Source of the DNA: Parelaphostrongylus tenuis
Taxonomy: Eukaryota; Nematoda; Chromadorea; Rhabditida; Metastrongylidae
DNA length: 64,000 nt
Reading direction: 5' to 3'
Assembly: GCA_019055375.1 (NCBI GenBank)
Contig: JAHQIW010003793.1
Span: 29,678 to 93,677 of the forward strand
Position numbers and translations under genes: made by a program. Of this stretch, positions 31,926 through 43,739 are shown in pieces; positions within the stretch are counted from its first letter, which is position 1; every line of letters begins with the position of its first letter. The notes beneath the pieces are model-generated. The model did not search any database, was not told where the DNA came from, and saw only the letters and a list, made by a program, of their open reading frames with translations.

Positions 31926-32508
31926 CAGGTAAACCTCTAGATACACACAGGATACAAAGGCACAACGATGACGACTCCGAGGTAGTAGTCAAAATCCTAG
32001 GGCACGAATCAAAAACATCGGCGCCAAGAACCCTTGAAGCTTCCCGGATAAATTCCAGAAACCCGCAAATGAACAAAAAGGAAAGTGCCTTGACATAACC
32101 ACCCACATGACACCATGTCTCAGATTGATTTTCTAGCCTAGGTGCAGGTACACCTATCGTTAATTTGACATAGTGACATGGGGGAGGGGCGGATTCATAT
32201 GTCAGCCAGGCGCTAACGACATAGGTAGTCCGTGGATTAGATGGTAAGGTGAGTGTTTTTCCCTGAATCAGTTAGCGCTTATCAATGCCTTAGATTTTCT
32301 ATTCCTTTCTTCCCACAGTATATAGTCATATAAATAAAGCTAAAACGAATAATACGTTCAGGCTCCGAAGAAGGCGTATTTGCCAAACTTCAGCCACAAA
32401 CAACCGCGAAAAACCCATCGACCGGAAAGAAGATCGATTGGGAAAAAGATACCAACCTCGTGAAGCTTTTAAAGATTAGTTTTCTAAGCTATTCTTCTCT
32501 TTTTCAAA

Positions 32509-35500
32509 GTTTTATATTAATAACATGCCGAGGTTTCAAGAAAGTCGGTCGTTCGAGTTGTTACAAAATTCAGTCGATTGTACTGCATTGTCAAAGAGGA
32601 TCAGAAGGTAAATCTTTAGTTTTGCTCTTTCTTAATTTTGTACAAGACTCAAGGGTTATCATAGTAAATGAAAATGAAGACCAGTCGTAATTTATCAGAA
32701 ATGATTATGCATGCTGTATTCGATACCTATATATTGGAAACTCTCAATATAACTAAGTTTATATCAATCATCCGTTTATCTCGGATTATTCAGAGTTGGC
32801 GTATATGAGAAAAGATTGATATACCTATGGATAGTGGAAGAATTCTAAGTGGGAGGGGCAACCGTGCTCAAATACAAGGCTTAGAACATCGGCAATATGC
32901 AAACTATCTGTCAGAAATATGTGTCGCCAGAGAAGTATTCTCGCTACTTTTCCCCTATCCACACCCATATTTGAAAGAAGGTATTTTTTATTTTCTCTAG
33001 AGATTTCAGTAATTATTCGTTAACTTAAACATCGAGAATTTGAAGAGTGTGTTTCTTTCGAATGGTTTTTTATATTATAATGAAGAGATCAAGTAAAGTT
33101 TTCTTACACACTCAAGCATCATTCGCTTGCTTCCCATTTAGACTTACAATGACTATTCGATAGTACAAATCCCAACGATCTGAGTGATAAGATTGGCTTT
33201 TGAGAAGGACGTTTCAATTCGTTGTTACAACTGAAAGAATATTGAGCTTCGCACTCGGCTCCGTGTCGATCGCGCGGCGCAATTTACATGTACCGTGCGA
33301 TGCGCGACGAGTGTAAAATTCAGTATTGTTTTAGCTGTAACGAGATACTACGGAGTTTTCTCAAGAGCTAAGCAAGTCTTTCAAATTGTTGAGATTTGCA
33401 ATATTGAATGGGTGCGAAAGCCTGAGAAAAACCGTGTCTATCAAACAATACTCTGATGTCCAATACATTTTTATTCTTGTTGCTACAGCTTACAGAAAGA
33501 TTTTTTTAGAAGACAACCACGCCAATAAAATCCTCGAGGTTTGAGCTTTCTCCTGCTTAATAAACGCCAACGGTTTCATGCCAAATGTTGCAACATTCCA
33601 ATGTTGCAATGCTGCAAAAGCTTTTTTCTAAAACTGAACGGATTATTGAATCTCAGAAATTTAGAAAACTTTTATGCAAGGAGAGAGGCCTTCCAAAATC
33701 GTGTACCTCGGCTGATACACGTCGTCCCTTAGGGGTTAACATTTATAAAAAAGAACTTGCATTGAATAACTTTTGAGCAACAGGATCATTCTTATGCAAA
33801 TATGAACCGTTTATTTTGTTGATTAGGTTGGCTTTACTACAGCGTGATACCCAAAAAGCTGTACAATTCATAACCCAGAAAATGCGGCAACTAAGAACGA
33901 GAGGTCTGTGCTATCACAAACACTTGAAACCAGATGGTGTTTCCAGAAACTGCTGCTTGTTCTTGATAAATATGATTTAAAAGGTACGTATAAATTTCCA
34001 AGAGTGCGATCTTTGCTAAATTATTTGAAACACAAATTCTATAAGAAATGCCATCAAAAGGTATCGAAATTTTCCAACCAAATGCCGTGCGGCTATTGAC
34101 GTCTAAATAAACAAGGAATTATGCTGCGTATTCGTCTCTACACGCTTCACAAGAGATTATGTAAGCTGTACCTGAGCTTATGCAATATTATCTTTACCGC
34201 TGGGCATATTTCGCAGTTTTCGCACTACATATGTGGTCATACAGACGGTTGCGGGCTAACTGGCGTTTGAGAGTAGTCGGCAGCACTCCAATCTCTGCTA
34301 CCGATTTGCATGTGCCAGCTTTCAATTATTTACTATGCCGAGGTTAGCTGACAATCTGTTCCAGGAAGCTTTAAGCCATCTTCATCAATAACAATAATAA
34401 GGCAAAATAACAAGTTTAAATGACACCTTGTAAATAAGGGATTGCTTGAAAAATCTTGGTTCCATTGCAACACACATAACTTAGCTGATTAAAGAATGTC
34501 CGACTGTAGCAGATCTTTGCCTCTTTCACTAGAAGAAAATGGCGCTAGACTGTACCTTTTGAGATTTTATTTGGGGCTGAAAACATGAAGAAAAACACAG
34601 CTCCTGACTAGCTAAGTTCATCATCGATCAAAGCTGAAGCCCACAAGATCATGTACTTCTGGAGTCCCACATCAGATCTAACCTTTACGAAGAGGAAATA
34701 ACATATCACTGAAGAACGTTGGGCGTAGCCAATCCCACTTAAAAAGCGTAAGCGAAGGAGAATTCATAATCGCTCTTTGAAATCTTTTTGAGTGCACACT
34801 AGAAACTCTTCACGATGATCAACTTTGAGCTTATCGAAGACCTTGGATGAGGCGCATCACTTCGCCAGCAGGAATCTGGTATCATGTATTCTATCTGTGT
34901 CCGAAGAATTACACTAAGCAGCGTTATGAGTCTTTGTAGTTCGTCTGAACTAAAATCTGCCGTTGCCTTAATCTTCTATCGAGTGTTTGAAAGCGCTTGT
35001 GACATGAAGCAAACGCAATCCTATCAGCGCCCGTTCGAAGTGTTCAGTCGTTCTGTGTAGAGGAATTATCTGATTGTTATCATAAGTCTGCCCCAAAATA
35101 CACCTTTCAGATAAATTTCTCATCATAACCCTCAGGGTTTCGGTAAGGAGACATCATATGGCCATAACTAGTGTGTTCGTCGATCGGCAGTCGGCAATAG
35201 AGCCAATAGATTTGTTCAAAAAAATGACGTAATGATGGAAATTTTTGTCAAAGTCCTTCCGCGGCTGACATTGTTATCTTCGTACAACACCAGTGAGCAG
35301 AAACGAGGCCTACTAAACGCAACAAAATGGGGAAAAATACTGAACTGTGCCTGAACAGGACAAAATCGAACTTCGTGATTTAACGTGTGACTGTTGAAAC
35401 CCAGTGGAAAATTTTCTCATCACAAAAATCACCTTTTACGTGTGAAGTGGCATTCAATGAACATAGAAATTGCCACCAAGAGGAATCGCACAGAATAAGT

Positions 35501-36229
35501 GAAGCAGCATGGGCCGCATTCGGGCTCCTCAGGAAAGCCATCGATTGAATGTCGGACCGTAAATTATGTATTAAGTTCTTAATTCAACTCACCTCTCAGC
35601 GCCACTCTGTATAAGAGACATGCGTTGTTACTTTTACTATGTCCAAAAATACTGCTAATAACTCACAAAGCGCTTAAACGATGTCTCCTAAAAACCACTC
35701 TGTACTCACAAGTTAAGCCTATTTGTACGGCTCACATATTGAATATCATCTGATATTCGGAAATCACATACATCGATAGGAAAACATCGATGTGGCCGGT
35801 AACGTAAAAGGAAAAGCAGATGACAGACAGACGAGAAAAAACAGTGAAGTTGGCACTAATATTTCATTTTTTGACGACCAATCAACAATGGGTGAGGTAA
35901 TCGGAGCTAACGAAAATTATCTACGCAATGGAAAGGATTTTGGGAAAACGGAATGGGTCTCGCAAACATCGCTAAGTTCGAAGAAGGCCACAAGCATAAA
36001 CTATTGTAAGAGGATGTAATGAATGCAAATTATGTTTGCCTAGTACTAAGAATGAGGGATAGCGAGCCTGCCATCCAAGTATCCAGATACGGACAAATTT
36101 CTGCATCGTCAAGTGTTTAATTTCCTCAAAAATGGAGATCAATAATCAAAAAAAGACGTTGTATTGACTGTTAAAGAAATTTGAAGGCACATCACATTCA
36201 AAAGTGAATTTGTAGTACATAAAGGTTTA
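32509..36229. other. No gene seen
   Basis: The largest featureless stretch. A more GC-rich patch near 33240-33310 (TCGATCGCGCGGCGC) has no partner in the window. Frames are short and lack splice-bounded context. Confidence 0.35.
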
Positions 36230-36400
36230 TTAGCAATAAAGCCCTCAGTAGATTCATCAGTTTGCTGTCAACCTTCGCAACATGAAAAAAGCACTTTTCG
36301 AATACATTGCCGAATACAGTACCGCACGGCCGTAAACGTATGCACAGGAGAAGAGAAAAAGAATGTATCGCATGAGTTTAGGCAGAATATATTTGAGTAA
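36230..36400 (+). mobile_element. Small PLE fragment
   Basis: The frame fragment IHCRIQYRTAVNVCTGEE matches RNMYRTAVSVCTGDDE at 31.41-31.46 kb (the segment after the YIDD region). The surrounding DNA is too diverged to place ends. Confidence 0.5.
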
Positions 36401-37860
36401 CACTTAAATCAGAGATGCAAGTAGGTAATACGAGTAGTTCCATTTTGCGTATACATAAAGATCCACGTGGTAAATTCAAAGCTCGAGGTAGTATTGCTCT
36501 GGGTACATTTGGAACAAAAAATACAACATTAGGATTCAAAATGACTGTCATATTCATTGCGCAGAAATCAATTCAACAATACGCACAACTCTTAAAGTGC
36601 TCTGAAAACGCTGAAAATTCAATATCGAACACTAAGGACAAGTGGCGTCTCTGTAAGGCGAAACATGGCGCTTTTGGCCCGTTTGATCTTTTCAACTACC
36701 TCAGTAGTTCATAGAAACATCGATAAATGATCAAATCGCTCGAATAGTAGGACAAATTCAAGATCCAACAATATTGATTGCACTAAATTACGACGAAAAC
36801 AAAGCAAGGAACCAAAGATTTCAACCAGAGCCACCTTGCTTGCGGCTTTCATGAGCAGCAACTTTGGTTGAAATCATGACAACAAGCTTTTTAGTTCAAC
36901 GGTTAGAATTATTTGGATTTTGATGTCACTGCGTTAAACTTCTATCATGCCTTTGTATATATCTGATAACTAATGTGATTGTGAAATTGAGGCGATAACA
37001 TGGTAAAATCATGGGCTAGAATTTTCTTGATTTACACAGTAATTCAGGGTTCGAAAGAAGTTCTAGATTTTGTATTTTTCTTGCTTTTATTATTGATATA
37101 ATATTTTTTATCAATGATGTAATATTGCTTGATTCTTTGCTCACTTTTGGCCTAAATCTGTTTTATCTATTTTCTATTTTGATGCACATTCAGTTACATT
37201 TTTGAGCGAGGTCTCAAAAGACAGTTGAATATGGAGATGTTGTCAAAAAATCAGCCTTGAGCAATCGACTTTTGATCACTGCAGTATCCTGTGATCATAT
37301 CACTAAACTTGCAGTGATTTGTTATCTTGTCAGAGGTAAAATGGATTTTTACTTTACCACGCGCTAGTGTAACATGTGATCAACGATTCCTATATGACGT
37401 GTATTGCACACTTTAAGCCGCTCATAAAAACTTCACGAAATACTAAAAAATACATTGCTACATTATATCGTCTAGTTCCAATTGCGTTTGAGTCATAGAT
37501 TGTTGAATCAATATATAGCATAGTCTAGTTGCACAGGAAGGGAATGAAAACTTCCGACACAGTTGACTGTCTTCAAACCAACTATGTCCATGGAGCCGTG
37601 AAAAGTTTCAATTTGACTGGAGGAGGATTCAGAACCATTTTCACAAAAAGTTCCTCTAACCACCTGCTCTACTGAGGAAGAACATTTAAAAATCCAATGA
37701 CCAAGTCCAAAGAGTATCCGGAACGTTCGATGTCCAAAATGCCTCGAGAGGCTAGTGGTCAGCTAGTGGAGAGTCCGAAACATCGTCAAAATAAGCTGAA
37801 GGTGTGCAGCTACAGAAACTCTCGGTGCTCACTTTCTGAACAAAAAAATGAAAGGAAGAA
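36401..37860. other. No gene seen
   Basis: AT-rich sequence with chance frames only. Confidence 0.35.
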
Positions 37861-37964
37861 CTTTCCTTAGAGTGCTTTATCAAGACCACGCTCAAATTTC
37901 AATAAATCCCTTTCATTATTATTTGAGCCAACATGGCATGTGGTCTGATAAGGGCTCTTGTACA

Positions 37965-38010
37965 GCCCGAGACACTGGTTTTCGTCCTTACAAAGACTCA
38001 TCAGCCGGGC
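37965..38010 (-). ncRNA. Hammerhead motif, family H, core complete
   Basis: Minus strand: GCCCGG, CTGATGA, stem II GTC(TT)...GGAC with a slightly longer loop, GAAA, then AACCAGTGTC and TCGGGC. Core bases are intact and helix I pairs over six positions with one G-U. Helix III has lost its palindrome by substitutions and pairs weakly. Confidence 0.65.
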
Positions 38011-38284
38011 AGAACCCGTCGTCTGTCCCCCCCCGATCTTTTTTAGTAGTCAGTTCTCTCGTGTAGACGTTAACACTCCTTATAGGAGAAGTTATCGACG
38101 AAGTACGCTTCACACTCTATGTCAAGCAAAATTTTTCACCTAACACAGAGTGTTTTCGCACTCGATTGCTAGCTGGCTGGTATTTTTATCATATTATACC
38201 TTTCGTTTGAGTGCTTTATTAAGACCACGCTCAAATTTCAATAAATCTTTTCATTATTATTTGAGCCGACAGACGACGGGTTCT

Positions 38285-38328
38285 GCCCTGCTGACGGGTC
38301 TGTAAGGACGAAACACGTGTCCTCGGGC
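38285..38328 (+). ncRNA. Hammerhead motif, family H, one core change
   Basis: GCCCTG, CTGACGG (last core A changed to G), stem II GTCT-GTAA-GGAC, GAAA, helix III ACACGTGT, C, then CTCGGGC. Helix I has an extra base relative to other copies. Probably weak or inactive. Confidence 0.6.
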
Positions 38329-38390
38329 TGTAAAAGAGCCCTTATCAGACCACATGACATGCTGGCTCAAATAATAATGAAATGGAAAGA

Positions 38391-39845
38391 AGAACTGTTT
38401 TCAAGTAATGTCGGATGAATGCATTTAATCGCTAGTGCTCGTTTGTCAAGGTGCTTTTTAACAGAGAAGATCTCACGATCTCAACACTGCCAGAATTTCC
38501 AAAATCGAGGTCAGCTATCTTAAAAGGGTGAAGAAGAACCCTGCGTATTGTAAACCATGGAGCTGTAGTCATTTTCCGGCTTCTGTGTGATAGTCTGGGT
38601 TGACATTTGCTCCTCCAGGAACACGCTTTTTTTTCTATGAAAGAAAACGTCAAATAAAAAACTCACTCTGCATGCTATCTGCAGCAAGTTTTGCAAAACG
38701 CCATTGGAGCCTTGAAGTACCAACACTTTGGCGCCGACGGATTGACGCTTTAGCAGAACTGAGACACTGCGTATTTGGCTCGCTCAACATTACGATCTGC
38801 CAAGGAGACTGTTTTAAGACCCATCTACCCATTTTCGAAAACGACCTTTAGCCGTCAAATTACCGATCGCAATCCAGTGAATTATTCCGTGTGTCCATAG
38901 TGGAATAAAAAGTCTTGGCTACTCACTACACTAGCATGGACGCTCTTTAAAACGGCTTTGACAATGGCTTTAAGACGAAATTAATGTGGAAGTCGTTTGC
39001 CAGCATCGTTGCAAAATTTTCGCCTCTCCGTAAATGTATAGAAGTCAAAAGAGACAATTTGAGAATTTGTTGCGAACTTAATTTGCTTAGCATTGTAGTT
39101 GTTAATCTAGGGAACGTAATTCATTTCTTCAGTCAAATGAATGTATATGTTAATTGCACATATTTTTTTTATTGTTAATCACCTGTAAAAAAATTATCAG
39201 AACTTTTTTCACACCCTATACATACATTTTACATAGAAAGTTCGTTCGCCGTAAACCTGTACAAAACTGAAGCTCTGGCAAAGTTCTAGACAATTCATTG
39301 AATCTACTCATAGATTTTGCATCTTCAAGCAAAATAGTTGAAACGTCAGCGCTGGCACTAGCGCGAACTTCCCGCGCATCATGCTAGTGATTGTTCGTTT
39401 CATTTTTCTACTGAATGTGAAAGGTGCAATGCGAAGCAACACTAAAATTTCGAAAGGTCATCAGTTTCACAATCTGCGTAAAAATTAGATTTGTGAATTA
39501 GTGTTGTGCAAATTCTGACCATCTTTTATCTGGAATAACCCAGTGCGTAGCCTGGAACACTCCACCAGTCCGGACACCGAGGCCGCGACTGGTCCGTATG
39601 TCAAGTGGTAAGTGATGCAAGCCATCACGACTAAGGCCTCGTGACCGATCTCCTTTGACGGACGGGTCCTCTCAGTCGGTATTTTGGTGGTCATCTTTTG
39701 TACTCTACTCTATTCGTATTCATTTGATGTACACCGGTTAGTCATAGGTTATGGAATTTCGACTTCTACATCGTCCCTGAGCAGTTGGTTAATTTTCTTT
39801 CCTACTTCTGTCTTTTGATTTGCTCCTATTATTATTTGACAATCA
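38391..39845. other. No gene seen
   Basis: No supported exon. A 69-codon minus-strand frame at 39485-39694 has no paralogue here. Confidence 0.35.
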
Positions 39846-39849
39846 ACCA

Positions 39850-40455
39850 GTAGCTTTCATTTCGAGTGTTTTCCTCAAGACCACAGCTCAAAATTCAATA
39901 AGCCTTGCAATCATTTTGAGCCACGCATGTCAGTGGTCTGTTAAAGGAGGGCTGACTTATATAGAGCCCGATACACGTTGTTGCGATCTTGCGATCTCGG
40001 TTCAGTCGGGCCAGTTACCCTTTCTCGTCTTTTGCTAATCTCTGTGGCGTGCTCCGGTCCTTCACAGCCCTCCATCTTTTATTCACAGACCACTGACATG
40101 CGTGGCTCAAAAATGATTGCAAGGCATATTGAATTTTGAGCTGTGGTCTTAAGAAAACACTCGAAATGAAAGTTATGATGTATTGAATATACTAGCCACG
40201 AGAAATCGAGTGTACAGCACTTTGTGTTCATTGAGTTCTTCACTGGACATAGAGTGTAAATCGTACGTCGTCGCTAACTCTTATTGTGGGAACTGGAGCA
40301 CCCACACAGATTAGCAGAAGACGAGGAACGGTAACTGCCCGACTGACGAGATCGCAAGATTGAAACACGTGTATCGGGCTCTATAAGTCAGCCCTCCTTT
40401 ACCAGACCACTGACAGTGGCTCAAAAATGATTGCAAGGCATATTGAATAACAACT
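39850..40455. repeat. Foldback hammerhead repeat (family H), best-preserved copy
   Basis: The left arm (39855-40035), an inner inverted arm (40085-40170) and a complete plus-oriented unit (about 40080-40455) share TTTGAGCCAC, ATGTCAGTGGTCTG, AGGAGGGCTGACTTATA and their complements. The plus unit contains GAGTGTACAGCAC, GTCGCTAACTCTTA, GGAGCACCCACACAGATTAG and an intact core. The left-arm core (39966-40011, minus strand) is broken by insertions. Confidence 0.8.
40337..40379 (+). ncRNA. Hammerhead ribozyme, family H, complete
   Basis: GCCCGA (40337-40342), CTGACGA (40343-40349), stem II GATC-GCAA-GATT, GAAA (40362-40365), helix III palindrome ACACGTGT (40365-40372), H17 A (40373), TCGGGC (40374-40379). 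Helix I is six perfect pairs; stem II has one G-U next to the core. The predicted cut is after 40373. In a monomer helix III would be two pairs with an ACGT loop; in a dimer it would be eight pairs. Confidence 0.88.
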
Positions 40456-40499
40456 ATGTGGTATAATTAGGGCGATTCAACTAAGATAAAAATTGTGCA

Positions 40500-42660
40500 T
40501 TTACAGTTGAAGATCCACATGAAAATGAAGAAGAGTATTAGAAGCGATATTTTCTAAACACTAAACTGTAATAACACATGTCAGATTTAATACCTTGTGC
40601 TTGAAGTTCTCGCAATAAAACATGCATAAGAAAAAGTAAATCATTGGATCGATTTTGATTCACATACAAAATACATTCTTGGGAGAAATGAGGCTATATT
40701 AAATGTAATTATGGGATATCTGGTGCAATTCAAACAGAGGTCCAGTGACTTTTCTTCAGAACCGAAGGATTCAAAGAGAATACAGGATTAGTCTTTCTGC
40801 GAGAAAGAGCTTCATAAGAAAAGCATGATGCTCAAAGAGTCTTTACAGCGAGATGATTTTGAGAAATTTTATGAGCCACACAAGAAAACTGAAAGGGCTG
40901 CTGGACTCACTTGGTAATCAAAGGAAATGCACAATGATCCTGGTGATGAGCCCAGGTGTCAGCCGTCACAAGAAAAGTCGTTTCAACCACTGAACAGTGG
41001 TTCTGGACGGAAGACGACTTTAGTCCCATGTAGGGAGAGTTGACGACGTGCAACACATCGATAACACTAAAAACTCATCGATCAACGCACAATAGCAATG
41101 CTCAAATCCTTTTCGCACTTAATGAGAATAGCCTTTATAATGATTTAATCCTCGTATCTGCGCGATTTCTCCACAGGCTGTAATTTAGGATGCAGTGCCA
41201 AAAATGAACTTTTTTAGAAGGTCGTTTTGATGTTTTGAATGCTTTTCCCGACTTGACCATTTGTGTAATGGCCTATTTTGATTGGTTGCCAAAATGATAT
41301 ATACGTAATAACCGCTCTAAATTTTCTCTTAACATGAGTAATCAAAAATTTCCTGTTTTACGACTCTTTGCAGCTACTACTTAACACAAGATTGAAAAGT
41401 CTTTTTCTGGTAGCGTTCCAACGTCTTGTCTATCTTCTTTGAAACCAGATTGACCAAAGTTAACAGTTCCCAAATGATCACCATTGTTTGTAATGTTCGT
41501 TTGTCTTGAAGTGGAAACTAGAGAAAACAGAAGAATTTCAAAATACAATTCATGAAATATATTTGAGAGAGAAATAAAGAAATACTGACTTCCGTTCTAT
41601 AAAGACCAATGACAACAAAAGCAACTCGTCCGAAGTGACGTTTCCTAGAATTTTTTGCTGAGAAGTTTTTGACAAACTTCTGCTGAGTTTGTATTAACGA
41701 AGTTAGCGACTGATTACAAGGAAGAAGGAAATCAGTTTTGAGGGTGAAAACGAAGCACAGAAGAAAAAATCACTCCTATAGACCTGCTACTATATGAGCT
41801 CAAAAAGCTTGTATAGAGGCCAGTCGTAGCCAAATTTTTTAAAATCAGTACGATCTGGCAACATTTTGAGCATTTCATGAGGACAATTATGGCACTTATA
41901 TAATGCAGGACACGTGTTTCGGCTTCACAGCCTCGTCTGTTGCACGGTGCCTTTGCTTAAGTCACTCTCTCAATGATATACCTTTTATATAGAGGGTCGA
42001 TGCCGAACTGTCCACACCCATTGTACGGCGAAAGAATCATCGTCTTTCTTTTACGGTGACTTATCGTCGATTGCATGGCGTATGGCTTTTACATGGGCAT
42101 ATATAACCATACTTTCCGATCGACTATTTTTAGATTCCATTCAAAAACAATTTAACTGAACAACACATTTCGCTATTCTAACATCTTCAACATGGTGAAC
42201 TTTTTTGAAAGAATGCGTTTTAAATAGAAAAAATTGGGACTGTCATAAGTGGCTTTTGTTTCCACATCTTTTTAGCCCATTGTCATTATAAATGCATTAG
42301 GAATTTGTGATTTGTCATTTTGAGATTACTGCAAGAAATATGGACGTAACCCAAAGCGTTTCAGAAAGAAAAAAGAATACACGCATTATCAGTCTTGAAC
42401 AAATACGACTGCAAGTCACACGACAGGAAATGTAATGGGAAGATTAAGTACAGCTGAACAATTAGAACACCATTATTTCTCATTTTAAAAGCCTTTCATG
42501 AGATTCGCACCAGCCCCATAGGGTGATGCCTAATCTACACGATTCAAGGACTTTTCATCTTTGTGTCCATTTCTCGATTTTTGCGGGTGAATACGATGAA
42601 ATCTCCATGTGAAATGACTTTTTGATAGATCAGAGGCACTCGGGCTCTGATTATCTTTCC
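40500..42660. repeat. Segment duplicated at 59.7-61.45 kb
   Basis: Shared landmarks in order are CATTGGATCGATTTTGATTCAC against TATTGGATCGAATTTGCTTCAC, ACATTCTTGG, GAACAGTGGTCT/GAACAGTGGTTC, the GCGATTT(C/G)TC-AG stretch, AGAAAAACAGAAGAA-like runs and GACTGATTACAA. Within it, 40790-41000 (AAAGCATGATGCTCAAAGAG ... GAAAGGGCTGCTGGACTCAC) looks like a very old RTE 3' end (ERYDAQRI ... EKWKSCWYPLES). No host exon was recognised. Confidence 0.55.
41865..42130 (-). repeat. Hammerhead-bearing repeat, relative of family H
   Basis: Minus strand near 41950-41905: GTGCAA, CAGACGA, stem II GGCT-GTGA-AGCC, GAAA, helix III ACACGTGT, C, then CTGCAT. The second core base is A instead of U, so it is likely inactive. 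Stem II and the inner part of helix I (U-A, G-C, C-G, A-U) pair well. Downstream GTCGATGCCGAACTG and ACGGTGACTTATCGTCG show no clear match to family H, so this is a separate lineage. Confidence 0.55.
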
Positions 42661-42714
42661 ATGTTTACTCATAGACTTCTATAATAGATTCAAAAAAATA
42701 AAACAAAATAAAAT

Positions 42715-43665
42715 AAAAACTATTCACTGCCACCCTACAAAACGTCATGCGAACATTAGAATGGGACGAAATGGGAGTGAAAATTGACGGTCGACAGTTA
42801 AACCATCATCGCTTTGCTGACGATATCGTTCTCATAACACCAAACATCAGCCAAGCGGAACGAATGTTGACTGATTTCGATAACGCCTGTGGAAAGATCG
42901 GTCTTCAACTGAATCTAACGAAAACATTGTTCATGAGGAACGGATGGGTTTCTAATGCCCCATTCACGCTCAACGGAACGACAATTTCCGAATGCTCCAG
43001 TTACGTCTAACTAGGTCGTGAAATCAACATGATGAACGACCTAGTTCCCCAGAGTTGAGCGGGAGGAAACGAGCGGCTTGGGGAACGTTTAAGAGGATCG
43101 AAGATGTAGTGAAGAGGACAAAGAACATCCGACTCTGTGCCCACCTTTTCGACTCGACAATTATCCCTGCCCTAACGTATGCAGCAGAAACCTGGTCGCT
43201 ACGTAAGCAGGATGAAAGAATCACTTGCCGTTATCGAACGCGCAGTCGAAAGGTCGATGCTAGGAGTATCCCGTAACTCGCAAAATGAGAGAAAGGATCC
43301 GAAGTTCGGACCTACGTCAACGATCAAAAATCAGAGACGCCGTTCTACACGCCAGGATATCGAATATAAGGTAGGCCGGACACGTGATGCGCTTCAACGA
43401 CAACCGATGGACGAGAGCCGTTACCGACTGGATTCCTCGGGACGTCAAGCGCTCTAAAGGAAGACCACTGACCCGTTGGTCCGATTTTTTCACGAAAGCG
43501 ATGGAAGAAAGATATGATGCTCAGCGAATCCCTAGAGCGAGGAGGACCCACTGGGCTACTCTTGCACGCGATAGGGAAAAATGGAAGAGTTTGCTGATAC
43601 CCCGCTCGAGTTACTCGACGATCAACGGGACGACAGGTGACAGGTGACAGGTGACAGTAGCACTC
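42715..43665 (+). mobile_element. RTE-type retrotransposon, 5'-truncated, relatively young
   Basis: Begins after an A-rich AAATAAAA tract with ACTATTCACTGCCACCC. Frames are MRTLEWDEMGVKIDGRQLNH ... FADDIVLITPNISQAERMLT ... LQLNLTKTLFMRNGWVSNAP (42747-43010), ending at TAA where TAT is expected (YLGRE). After single-base shifts come WGTFKRIEDVVKRTKNIRLC and RFNDNRWTRAVTDWIPRDVK. The catalytic FADD is intact. The 3' end has three direct ACAGGTG units (GACAGGTGACAGGTGACAGGTGACAG). It is inserted upstream of X copy D and is absent from the duplicate segment at 61.5 kb. Confidence 0.9.
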
Positions 43666-43739
43666 AAGTTGCATTGCTTTGATATATTTTGGTTGTTAGA
43701 GGTCATTGCCTCGAAACATATCATGTCCAATTTAGTTTC

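Larger units (their letters stand above)
29942..32508 (+). mobile_element. Penelope-like element with inverted terminal arms
   Basis: The most complete PLE in the window. The left arm (29942-30255) and right arm (about 32220-32508) are inverted copies: TATAGTCATAT, AATAATACGTTCAGG, GAAGAAGGCGTATT, TTGGGAAAA and ACCTCGTGAAGCTTT match their complements. Inside, the plus strand shows an N-terminal region with SYKGGN, EKHLQDAPLH and the PLE-conserved RPIISC-like area, the RYIDDCLIICS motif and a GIY-YIG endonuclease near 31800-31920. Many stops and frameshifts separate the fragments, so no intact protein is encoded. Confidence 0.85.
37865..38390. repeat. Foldback hammerhead repeat (family H), tandem plus inverted
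   Basis: A direct repeat of GTGCTTTAT(C/T)AAGACCACGCTCAAATTTCAATAAAT begins at 37869 and 38212 (343 bases apart). After the second start the sequence flips into the inverted arm (GCCCTTATCAGACCACATGACATG, then GGCTCAAATAATAATGAAA). Hammerhead cores lie on the minus strand in the first unit and on the plus strand in the inverted arm. Confidence 0.75.

Noticed and set aside
39966..40011. Hammerhead in the left arm of the 40-kb element
   Set aside because: Insertions in the CTGACGA and GAAA segments destroy the core; only the helices are visible.
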